From: an uncultured Slackia sp.
Lineage (GTDB): Bacteria; Actinomycetota; Coriobacteriia; Coriobacteriales; Eggerthellaceae
DNA length: 48,028 nt
Direction: 5' to 3'
Assembly (NCBI GenBank): GCA_934661005.1
Contig: CAKUIK010000016.1
Span: 1-48,028, forward strand
Every line of letters begins with the position of its first letter. Position 1 is the first letter of the stretch. Both the position numbers and the translations under genes were made by a program. This document shows, in pieces, positions 17,401 through 23,486 of the stretch. Below the pieces are notes generated by a model. That model was given only the letters and a program-made list of their open reading frames with translations. It had not been told where the DNA came from and did not search any database.

Positions 17401-17807
17401 CTTGTTTTCGCGGAATCGTATGCGACTTGAGCTGCGTCCTGGTCGGCTTTCGCTTGCGTGTAGGGCGCGCCGTCTTTATTGAGTTCCTCCTTGGCGGAAT
17501 CGGCGTTTTGCTGGGCGTTGGCTGCGACTTTCTTCAGATCGTCGACGCTTGTCGCGCGCTCAAGCTGGGCTTTGATGATCGCCGTGCCGCTTCGCGTGGC
17601 TGACGCTATTTGAGATAGGTCGGGCGTCTTCGCGGACGGGTTGTCGCTGCTGCTATTCGATTCGTTCTGCGCGAGCGCTTGCTGAGGCGAGGCGCAAAAG
17701 AACACTAAGCTCGCGACGAGAGTGGTGTTCATTGCGATGGAAATGGGCTTTGCTGCTGGCATTCGTTTTTCTGGGCGAGGCGCTGTCTGAATCGTGTGGG
17801 CCTTCAT
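14484..17807 (-). CDS. Giant coiled-coil surface protein with central CAP domain
   Basis: A 1107-residue surface protein. A signal peptide spans about residues 15-46. An Ala/Gln/Lys-rich heptad coiled coil runs from about 50 to 445. A globular CAP/SCP-like domain lies at about 450-675, with candidate core segments THSPNW, GENAAWN, HYINL and GVCARGTHNGWTT. A second long coiled coil runs from about 680 to 1060. The C-terminal sorting signal is LPATSD followed by a hydrophobic helix and the tail ARRKIARK. The sorting motif is LPxTS rather than LPxTG. AAAGGAG precedes the ATG. Composition is extremely Ala-rich (KADEAQAALNAAN-type repeats), so database hits to the coils will be compositional. It is probably a wall-anchored rod that presents the CAP domain at mid-length. 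Confidence 0.88.
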   Translation of the reverse strand: MKAHTIQTAPRPEKRMPAAKPISIAMNTTLVASLVFFCASPQQALAQNESNSSSDNPSAKTPDLSQIASATRSGTAIIKAQLERATSVDDLKKVAANAQQNADSAKEELNKDGAPYTQAKADQDAAQVAYDSAKTSADEARQAALDELSAQTNAAMKKADEAQAALNAANDALQAAQSNAATKADSYDAAKQAAAEAQAALEAAKQAASDATPEALAAAKTALVQANDALSNAQADAAHAQTALNEAQKHADEATAVNTAAQSALAAAQKAKQAADEQAASAQQAYDAAKKALDQAKKGEAGYDEAQANVEQAKAALDSASAAAQTAAAELDAAKTASNSANDDLSRAANELSQKESDNTTAQQALSNASEVAEAAQAELEKTQAAYSDAEAKQQKAQQALEEAQAAKDAADEALSAAQQAKADADASVAAAQKAYDDAKKAADEGITEADLKGTEFIDWMVGVEGWTQRQIDNLGMGYCDANDPKDAFSMANVRAAVQQMRIVNKWRADRGLDELLVSYQKAGVIAMLNADYSDAKLTHSPNWKYCSGENAAWNFGVDADFVGQWASEKADFDNVCKELGYEQQSEATAFQFYLDHKSEIDKQADKRVIGHYINLCTTSSNAMGFGVCARGTHNGWTTAVLDLDSIDTTHVAPGALTVDWYEAKINEFVEEKTSASAAAVAAAKQRLDEAQTAQSHAENNAQAKQAEVTRAQENAASAQDALNRANDALKSIDVTGKQQAADSANAALDAAKSQAQATEQAKAKAAEAKAQAQQKADDAAATLQAKQRASEQAAHNADSAQKAYDAAVQTRDNVFAGVSAAQKALDAAQSNQAAAAAAQAEAETALKDATTQAYDAQAAQADAESALNAAKVAAAQANETEENAAKAAEKAETAYDALATRANDLAAAQAAADKASEKEEAAKAEADSSNAAVSDAEAEVVAASHAKTEAGDSLATLRGIDADASIEAGSNASANDALNALFAAAKQAAGNAADAKAALDAAKEEIGKHTPAYIEALANYNEALSVLDEANAKLAQTQAAAQKEKETTTQQVNVATSQQATSAKTEKVDKLALPATSDAAPLGAAAAIAGAAAAIGAFARRKIARK

Positions 17808-17915
17808 GGAGAACTCCTTTGCTTTCGGTATTCCTAATGCGCCCTACACGCTACGTCGTTTCCGTATCACGAAAAAGCGGTTGTAAACGGGTAAATTTTT
17901 CTTTGGATCTGGACT

Positions 17916-17945
17916 AAGCCCAGACTCGGACTCCGATCTGGGCTT
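17916..17945. promoter_or_regulatory. Near-perfect 30-bp palindrome upstream of the CAP protein
   Basis: AAGCCCAGA ... TCTGGGCTT arms (17916-17924 and 17937-17945) flank an inner TCGGA-C-TCCGA. It has no T-run on either side, so it is not an obvious terminator. It lies about 110 nt upstream of the CAP gene start in the divergent intergenic region, so an operator or mRNA-leader hairpin is possible. The rest of 17808-18174 shows no gene. Confidence 0.45.
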
Positions 17946-18174
17946 GTGCTTGCGCTCGTGACGGAACCTGCATTTGCGATGGACGACATTGCATTAACGT
18001 GCGATGTGCATTGACTCAAATGCGTGAGGTATGGGCGACGGGCATCTTCATGGTGCGGTGATGGTACGGGTGTGTTCGGCGGGCGATAGATAGGGCGAGC
18101 CTATAGATGCGGGCGGATTCGCCCTGCTTTTCGAATGAGACGGCGTGTTTGGTGCACGCGCTGCGCCCTTCGAC

Positions 18175-18180
18175 TATATT
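18175..18180 (+). promoter_or_regulatory. -10 box TATATT
   Basis: TATATT 54 nt before the start of the 156-residue gene, followed by a leader with GGAGG. Confidence 0.4.
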
Positions 18181-18234
18181 AAGGGCATGTCGTTATGCGC
18201 CGCTGATGGGGCGGCGTTTTGGAATGGAGGAAGC

Positions 18235-18705
18235 ATGCTGAGCGATTCCGAAAAAGCCCTCGCCGAAATGATGGCCGCGCAATTCATGGACAAGGGCGAC
18301 GCCGCTGCTGCCGAACCTGCGGATGGCACGGTGAAAATTACGTTTTTCGAGAAAGGCAACACGGTCGACAGCTCTATCGAGGGCATTGCTTCGCGCATGC
18401 AGTTCGATGGCTGCTTCGCGATTGACGAGTATATGATTCAGCGCAAAGACGGCACGCCGGTCGATGCTGGCTTCGGCGCCGACTTCAATGACGCGGGCGG
18501 TCCGGTGGCATCGTGGGTGTGGTTCTCGCGCCCCGTGAATGGTCCCGTGAAGGCCAAGTTCGAAGAGCGATTCAATGGCACGTTCGACGAAGAGGGTCTG
18601 CGCATGGACATTCCTACGGACGATTTCCTCGCTTTCGCCGATTCGGGGGCATGGAACGCCTTTGCGGTGGAAGACGACGAAGACGATCAGGTTTTGTTCG
18701 AGTAA
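18235..18705 (+). CDS. Acidic cytosolic protein of unknown function
   Basis: A 156-residue acidic protein without signal peptide or membrane segment. It is predicted to be mixed alpha/beta, with a very acidic C-terminal end (VEDDEDDQ). I do not recognise a family. GGAGG lies just before the ATG at 18235. It forms a single-gene unit with its own -10 box and a strong terminator shared with the convergent surface-protein gene. Confidence 0.75.
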   Translation: MLSDSEKALAEMMAAQFMDKGDAAAAEPADGTVKITFFEKGNTVDSSIEGIASRMQFDGCFAIDEYMIQRKDGTPVDAGFGADFNDAGGPVASWVWFSRPVNGPVKAKFEERFNGTFDEEGLRMDIPTDDFLAFADSGAWNAFAVEDDEDDQVLFE

Positions 18706-18736
18706 CGAGGCTTGCTCGCTGAGCGGTGGATCAAAG

Positions 18737-18770
18737 AAGGCCCGGAATGAGGAATCATTCCGGGCCTTTT
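18737..18770. terminator. Bidirectional terminator
   Basis: A perfect 14-bp stem AAGGCCCGGAATGA/TCATTCCGGGCCTT with GGAA loop is followed by a T run. It separates convergent genes. Confidence 0.9.
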
Positions 18771-18813
18771 ACGTGTGAGACGCGTTTTTGCGTGGGCGTG
18801 CGATTTCGTGCGG

Positions 18814-19653
18814 CTATTCGTTTTTCATTCGCTTCGCTTTGCGGCGCTTGTGAAGAAGCGCGCCTGCCAGCACTAATGCTGCGGCCATGCATGCAAGCGC
18901 GGCTGCGGCTACGTAAGGAAATACGGCGCGATAGCCGATTTTGCCCTCTTTGGGATTCGCGGTAATTTGGAACGTCGCGTGCGTGTCGCCGGCGCAATTG
19001 CCAATGCCCTTCACCATGAGCGTCGCGGTGCCTTCGTTCATGTTTTCGGAATACGACACTTCATAGTCAACGCCTTTCGCAAGAGTGCGACCATCGAGCT
19101 TTACGACGGGGTCGGGCTCAATGGGGTATCCCGTGCGAACATGGTCGGGAATCATGTCAATCGTCGCATTGGCCAAATCGGCGGGCAGAATCACGAAGCT
19201 TGTTTCCACGGTGCCCGTGTAGTCGCCTGCGCCAGTGATGGTTACGTGCACGGTGCCGGGGTTGACCAGATCGCCATCGAATTCCACGGTGAAATCGACG
19301 CCTTCGCGAAGTGACGACTCGGTTTTCTTGCCGTCCTTGACCGAATCGATGCGCAGGGTGACCGTGGGGCGCTTTTCGGTGCCGTCGTACATCACGTCTT
19401 GCAGGCCCTGGACGCGCGCTGCGGTGATATTGGTCACCTCAAGTGCCTGGAGGGTCTTTTTTGCCTGGTCGTAGGTTGAAAGGGCAGGAGCAAGTTCGCC
19501 GCGCACGGAATCGGCGGCGGCGGAAATGGCGTTGCGGGAGGTTGTGGCGCTGTCGCCCTCGGCTTCATCGGCGAAGGCTGCGGGGGTGAGCACAACGGCG
19601 CTCAGCGCGAGCGCGCATGCGGCGCCAGCAAGGGCGCGAGCGTGTTGTGGCAT
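18814..19653 (-). CDS. Surface protein with two Ig-like repeats and C-terminal anchor
   Basis: A 279-residue protein with a signal peptide (about residues 6-29). It has two repeated beta-rich modules (about 75-165 and 166-240), each ending in a G-(D/N)-x-x-G-x-x-x-x-(S/T)F-x-I signature (GAGDYTGTVETSFVI and GIGNCAGDTHATFQI). A C-terminal membrane helix with a KRRKAKRMK tail ends it. Such modules are frequent in bacterial surface proteins. The ATG at 19653 has AAGGAGG five nt upstream; the GTG at 19659 lies inside that site and is rejected. No canonical sortase motif is present, so it is likely simply membrane-anchored. Function is unknown. Confidence 0.78.
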   Translation of the reverse strand: MPQHARALAGAACALALSAVVLTPAAFADEAEGDSATTSRNAISAAADSVRGELAPALSTYDQAKKTLQALEVTNITAARVQGLQDVMYDGTEKRPTVTLRIDSVKDGKKTESSLREGVDFTVEFDGDLVNPGTVHVTITGAGDYTGTVETSFVILPADLANATIDMIPDHVRTGYPIEPDPVVKLDGRTLAKGVDYEVSYSENMNEGTATLMVKGIGNCAGDTHATFQITANPKEGKIGYRAVFPYVAAAALACMAAALVLAGALLHKRRKAKRMKNE

Positions 19654-19767
19654 GGTCACCTCCTTAGGAATTCTGCAGGTATTCAGTGCGATTGATTATA
19701 GCCTGCCCATACGGGTTCATCATGGTAAGCTGTGCGGGTATCACGAGAAGTTCCAAGGGGGAATGGC

Positions 19768-20019
19768 ATGCATACGTTCAATACGCGCGGCACGTGCTCG
19801 CGCCAAATCAATTTCGACATCGTCGACGGCAATGTGCACAACGTGAGCTTCGTTGGCGGCTGCGACGGCAACTTGAAGGCCATCTCGAAGCTTATCGAGG
19901 GCAAACCTGTCGACTGGGTTGTTTCTGTTCTTGAGGGCAACACCTGCGGTCGCCGCACTACGAGCTGCGCCGATCAGCTGACTCAGGCCCTGAAGGCCGC
20001 CGAAGCGGGCGAGATTTAA
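19768..20019 (+). CDS. TIGR03905/TSCPD-domain protein
   Basis: An 83-residue protein matching the short TSCPD-domain family (TIGR03905-like). It has a conserved N-terminal half with GGCDGNLKAI and a C-terminal CGRRTTSCADQL motif, with Cys residues that could bind metal. The domain also occurs at the C-terminus of some ribonucleotide reductases, but the role of the stand-alone form is unknown. The ATG at 19768 is chosen over the overlapping ATG at 19763 because only this frame gives the family sequence; AAGGGGGAA lies upstream. It is followed by a strong terminator. Confidence 0.9.
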   Translation: MHTFNTRGTCSRQINFDIVDGNVHNVSFVGGCDGNLKAISKLIEGKPVDWVVSVLEGNTCGRRTTSCADQLTQALKAAEAGEI

Positions 20020-20044
20020 TCGAAGCGCATCCATTGTTTGACAG

Positions 20045-20085
20045 GAAGGGGGAGTGGGCCGCCGGTTCGCTCCCCCTTCTTTTTT
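20045..20085 (+). terminator. Intrinsic terminator
   Basis: A 10-bp stem GAAGGGGGAG/CTCCCCCTTC followed by a T run, after the TSCPD gene. Confidence 0.9.
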
Positions 20086-20097
20086 GTTGCGTCTGCT

Positions 20098-20224
20098 TAA
20101 ATGCTCGCGGCGTTTAGCGGGGTGGCGCTCAGCGCTTCTGCAAGGTGCTACGGCATGGTGCATTGCAGCATTTTGTGAGTCTTTGGCCGTCGCCCTCGAA
20201 CCCGCTAAACGCTGCGGGCATTTA
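20098..20224. repeat. 127-bp element bounded by 24-bp inverted repeats
   Basis: The arms 20098-20121 and 20201-20224 are complementary at 22 of 24 positions (TAAATGCTCGCGGCG... against ...GCTGCGGGCATTTA). The 79-bp interior contains a second inverted repeat, CTGCAA/TTGCAG, so the whole element could fold into one long hairpin. It encodes nothing. It lies between a terminator and the stop codon of a convergent gene. It could be a MITE-like element or a structured RNA. Confidence 0.7.
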
Positions 20225-20276
20225 GTAGGTTCAATTGCTTGTGTGGGCGGGATGGCGTACGAAGCGCCCCTTATTC

Positions 20277-21038
20277 TTAGAGCGTCGAGAATGCCGTGAA
20301 GTTTTTCAGGCGCATGTCGGCGAGGGCCTGGCACGCCGCGGCGTCGCCGATGTTGGCTGGCTCATCGATGAGCACCACGGGGAAAGCGGCCGCATGCGCG
20401 GTTTCGATAGCATGCAGCGAATCTTCGAACACGAACGTGGTCTCGCGCGGGGTGCCGAGGTGCGAAAGCGCCAGCTCGAAAATGTCGGGCTCGGTTTTGC
20501 TCGCGCCCACCTCGGTGCAGGTGAACAGTGCCGAGAAATACTTCAGAATGTCAAGCCTTTCGAGGGCTGCAAGCGCGCAGTCGCGGCGCGTGGCGGTTGC
20601 GACGCACATGGCGACGCCCGCTGCGCGCATTGCCTCAAGCATGTCGACGACGCCTGGTTTGCACTGGATGCAATCGCGGTAGGCGAATTCAATTCCGCTC
20701 ATCACGCCCGCGCAAATTTCCTCAATCGACTGTTCGAGGTCGTAGGTTTCCTTCATATAGCGCGCCGAACCTTCCATGGTCAGGCGCTTGAAGTGGTAGC
20801 GAATGTCGGGCTCGGGTGTTTTGCCGAGCGAGCGAAGGTAGCGCTCGCCCAGGTCGTCCCACCAAGGCATAGAGTCGAGCAAGGTTCCGTCCAAATCGAA
20901 AATCGCGCCATGAACGCGCTGCGGCGCGCTTGGCCACACAATGCCGTGCGCCGTTTCGATGGCGGTTTCTTCCGCAAGCCGGCTCGTCGCCGCCTGCGTG
21001 TTCGCTCCGATGAAGTCGAGGGTAGGAATGCTGCCCAC
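20277..21038 (-). CDS. HAD-family phosphatase (beta-phosphoglucomutase-like)
   Basis: A 253-residue haloacid dehalogenase-superfamily hydrolase with motif I FDLDGTLLDS (nucleophile D48, acid/base D50). A helical cap domain is followed by motif II TAT, motif III Lys (ASKTEPDIF) and motif IV EDSLHAIE. This is the subfamily I, cap C1 pattern of beta-phosphoglucomutase-like phosphatases. About 40 residues precede motif I, longer than usual. The GTG start at 21038 has AAGGAG six nt upstream. It lies 9 nt downstream of lrgB and is probably cotranscribed with lrgAB. The substrate is unknown. Confidence 0.9.
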   Translation of the reverse strand: MGSIPTLDFIGANTQAATSRLAEETAIETAHGIVWPSAPQRVHGAIFDLDGTLLDSMPWWDDLGERYLRSLGKTPEPDIRYHFKRLTMEGSARYMKETYDLEQSIEEICAGVMSGIEFAYRDCIQCKPGVVDMLEAMRAAGVAMCVATATRRDCALAALERLDILKYFSALFTCTEVGASKTEPDIFELALSHLGTPRETTFVFEDSLHAIETAHAAAFPVVLIDEPANIGDAAACQALADMRLKNFTAFSTL

Positions 21039-21047
21039 GTTCGCTCC

Positions 21048-21740
21048 TTACATAATGGCTGTTGCCGCAATAACAATAAAGCAGGTGAGCAGGCCCGATA
21101 CCGCAATGGCAACGCCGCTCATGGCGCCTTCGAGTTTGCCCATTTCCAGGGCTTTCGCCGTGCCCACCGCGTGGCTGCATGTGCCAATGGCTACGCCTTG
21201 TGCCACCTTGTTCTTGATGTGGAACAAATTGGCCAGCATGGGCGAGAAAATCGCGCCCATAACGCCCGTGGTCATAACGGCGGCCATGGTGATTGATGCC
21301 GTTCCGCCCAGCTCGCCGGTAACGGCAAGCGCAATGGGGGCGGTGGTCGATTTCGGAAGCGTGGAAAGCGCCACTTGGTCGCCCAGGCCGAACAGCTCGC
21401 ACAGCCCGTACGCGCTCACCATGGAAACGATCGATCCCACCAAGCATCCTACGAAAATCGGCAAGAAATTGCTCTGCAGAATTTTGCGTTGCTGGTAAAT
21501 GGAGAACGCCAACACGGCAGTGGCGGGGCCGAGCATGGACGAAATAAGCGTGGCGCCCTTTTCGTACGACTCGAGCGGGATGTTGAACACGGTAAGGCAG
21601 ATCATGATGATGGCCACGGTGACGAGCAGCGGGTTGAGAAGCGGCGAATTCGTTTTGCGGTTAAGCCATACGGCGAACGCGAACACGCCAATGCTCAGCG
21701 CCAGGCTTCCGCCCGCTTCAAGAATGCTTGCGATATCCAT
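21048..21740 (-). CDS. lrgB: LrgB family membrane protein
   Basis: A 230-residue LrgB/CidB-like membrane protein with about seven to eight hydrophobic segments. The conserved regions LLNPLLV, MLGPATAVLA, LPKSTTAPIA and GTCSHAVGTAKALEMG are all present. Proteins of this family work with LrgA and have been linked to murein hydrolase control and to pyruvate or related organic-acid transport. GAAGGAG precedes the ATG at 21740, only 2 nt after the lrgA stop, so translation is coupled. The open frame continues upstream inside lrgA, but that part is not family sequence. Confidence 0.92.
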   Translation of the reverse strand: MDIASILEAGGSLALSIGVFAFAVWLNRKTNSPLLNPLLVTVAIIMICLTVFNIPLESYEKGATLISSMLGPATAVLAFSIYQQRKILQSNFLPIFVGCLVGSIVSMVSAYGLCELFGLGDQVALSTLPKSTTAPIALAVTGELGGTASITMAAVMTTGVMGAIFSPMLANLFHIKNKVAQGVAIGTCSHAVGTAKALEMGKLEGAMSGVAIAVSGLLTCFIVIAATAIM

Positions 21741-21742
21741 GG

Positions 21743-22192
21743 CTATTCTCCTTCGGTTGTGAACACGCCGGACAGATGCACGTCTTCGCCGGCACGTTTG
21801 CCCGCAATGTATTTCTGCAAGCGCCCAACAAGAATGACCGTGAGCGCCGTGGAAAGGAACACGAGCACGGTGGTGATGATGCATACGAGCGCGAACCATC
21901 CGATGCGGTCGCCGATCATGGGGAGGCACCTTAGAATCGTGACGCCTGCGGGAATGAAGAATACGGGCATGTATTTCAGCAGGAAGCTCGATACGAGTTC
22001 GATTTTGCTTTCGTCAATCATGCCCGAAATGAGCAGCGAGAGCAAAATGCCCATGCTGCAAATGTTTGCGGGAACCTCGACGGGCAAATGAGCCGAAACC
22101 GCCTCGCCGATATAGCAAACGCCAGCAAGGAAGGCTAGCTGAATGAAGAAAAGCGTGAGCCGTTTGCTGTGGAATTTGATGCGTTCTCGCAT
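21743..22192 (-). CDS. lrgA: CidA/LrgA family membrane protein
   Basis: A 149-residue, four-helix LrgA/CidA-type holin-like protein. It has the family pattern of a first helix (LTLFFIQLAFLAGVCYIGE), then VPANICSMGILLSLLISG, then a PAGVTILR region and a final helix. It is the first gene of an lrgA-lrgB-HAD unit on the minus strand. The start at 22192 has GGAGATG upstream; the longer frame to 22285 would add a non-homologous hydrophilic stretch. A LytSR-type regulator is not in the window. Confidence 0.9.
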   Translation of the reverse strand: MRERIKFHSKRLTLFFIQLAFLAGVCYIGEAVSAHLPVEVPANICSMGILLSLLISGMIDESKIELVSSFLLKYMPVFFIPAGVTILRCLPMIGDRIGWFALVCIITTVLVFLSTALTVILVGRLQKYIAGKRAGEDVHLSGVFTTEGE

Positions 22193-22413
22193 AAATGGGT
22201 CATCTCCATGTCTTTGGGAAAAGGGGTCGCCATCGTACACCCGCGTAGCGTCGTGCTCGGAAATGTGAAAAAACGTCCACGGCACTTTGGCAGCATCTTC
22301 ACGATTACCTATGCGATTCGAGGGTTTGAAATCTCACTTTTGACCTGCGTTTTGCCTCGTTTTTACGTTCGTGCGGCATGATGATTTCAACGAATTGGGC
22401 TTTTCCCGCGCTT

Positions 22414-22552
22414 GCGCAGGGGGTCATGAACTCCTTGTCGCAGACGAGTGGTGCGGGGTTTTTGAGCGCGCGGAAAGAGTTGTGAACCCTTTGCCGCGGA
22501 TGAGCTGTGGGATTTTTCTTAGGTGCGCGGAAAGGGGTTTGTCATGGAACTC
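22414..22552. repeat. Degenerate ~56-57 bp tandem repeat
   Basis: Two diverged copies (22414-22469 and 22470-22526) share the order GCG..A.AG-GT..TGAAC.CCTTG.CGC.GA.GAG..GT-GGG.TTTTT and end in G.GC. A third partial copy starting GCGGAAAGGGG (22527 onward) runs into the start codon of the small membrane protein and supplies its ribosome binding site. The rest of the gene-less stretch 22193-22413 shows nothing I can name. Confidence 0.55.
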
Positions 22553-22705
22553 GCGATTTTGCTTGTGGCGCTTGTGGTAACGCTCGCTGTGTGCTGTGCG
22601 GCGCTTCGTTTGCTCGCCTATGAATTTGATACCCTGTGCGGCCCGAGCGTCGGCGGGCGCCAGCGCGCGCAGCGTGTGCGCCAGGAATTGGTGGATCTGA
22701 GCTGA
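22544..22705 (+). CDS. Small single-pass membrane protein
   Basis: A 53-residue protein with one N-terminal hydrophobic helix (residues 3-27, with two adjacent Cys) and a basic hydrophilic C-terminus ending QELVDLS. AAAGGGG lies six nt before the ATG at 22544. I do not recognise a family. It is followed by a new promoter, so it seems to be a one-gene unit. The start is contributed by the repeat described at 22414. Confidence 0.55.
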   Translation: MELAILLVALVVTLAVCCAALRLLAYEFDTLCGPSVGGRQRAQRVRQELVDLS

Positions 22706-22741
22706 CGGGCGTCTTCTTCTGTTTTGCGCGCGTCGTCGCTA

Positions 22742-22747
22742 TACAAT
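22742..22747 (+). promoter_or_regulatory. -10 box TACAAT for the NUDIX gene
   Basis: TACAAT in CTATACAATGG overlaps the in-frame ATG at 22746. A transcript starting near 22754 would exclude that ATG, which supports the downstream start at 22809. Confidence 0.45.
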
Positions 22748-22808
22748 GGTGCAGGCTAAAAACGCCGCAGCAAACGCTGCCGACCAAGTGCCATTCGAAG
22801 GAGCGATT

Positions 22809-23486
22809 ATGGAAGAAGACGTGTGCACGGCAAGCTTCGATGAGGCGGCCGGATTGCCTGAATTGCTCGATATCGAGCAGGTAAGCGACGGCTGGATCAA
22901 GAAATATATTTTGACGTATCGTTTGCCGAATGGGCGCGAGCTGAAATACGACGTGGTTTCACGCAAGGGCCTCGAGGAGTATCGCAGCGAAATCGAGACG
23001 TTGGGAACCGTTGCGCCCCAGGTTGATGCGGTGTGTATTGTGGGCCATACTGCGAATGATGAATTCCTGCTCATTCGCGAATTCCGTTTCCCCATGAATC
23101 GTATGTGCGTGGCGTTTCCCGCTGGCTTGCGCGAGGCTGGCGAAGACATCGTGGAATGCGCGGCCCGCGAGCTGCTCGAGGAAACCGGCTTCGATCTGGT
23201 GCGCGATGAGGGCGGTCAGCCGGTGAGCGCGCGTGCATGCGTGCAGCCTGGTTTTTCGTCGCTCGGCATGGGCGACGAGAGCATTGCCATGGTATTTGCC
23301 GAGGTGGAGCGCGTGGCTGAGCCGCGCAGCGAGTCGACGGAGTTCATCGAGTCGTTCCTTCTTCCGCGCGCCGAGGTGCCCGCATTCCTCCGCGAGAACC
23401 GCGACCCGCTTTCCATTCGTTGTCAGCTGGTGCTCGAAATGGTGGCCGAGCCGCCATTCGAGTTCGGTGTGAAGGCGGGTGTGTAA
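22809..23486 (+). CDS. NUDIX hydrolase (ADP-ribose pyrophosphatase-like)
   Basis: A 225-residue NUDIX protein with a complete NUDIX box at about residues 106-128 (G-x5-E-x7-REL-x-EE-x-GF, read as AGLREAGEDI...RELLEETGF). A beta-rich N-terminal domain precedes it, as in ADP-ribose pyrophosphatases. The QPGFSSLGMGDE segment after the box is typical of that group. The ATG at 22809 has GAAGGAG; the upstream ATG at 22746 lies in the -10 box. Its stop is directly followed by the GTG of the methyltransferase gene, so they are one operon. Likely a nucleotide-sugar house-cleaning enzyme. Confidence 0.9.
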   Translation: MEEDVCTASFDEAAGLPELLDIEQVSDGWIKKYILTYRLPNGRELKYDVVSRKGLEEYRSEIETLGTVAPQVDAVCIVGHTANDEFLLIREFRFPMNRMCVAFPAGLREAGEDIVECAARELLEETGFDLVRDEGGQPVSARACVQPGFSSLGMGDESIAMVFAEVERVAEPRSESTEFIESFLLPRAEVPAFLRENRDPLSIRCQLVLEMVAEPPFEFGVKAGV

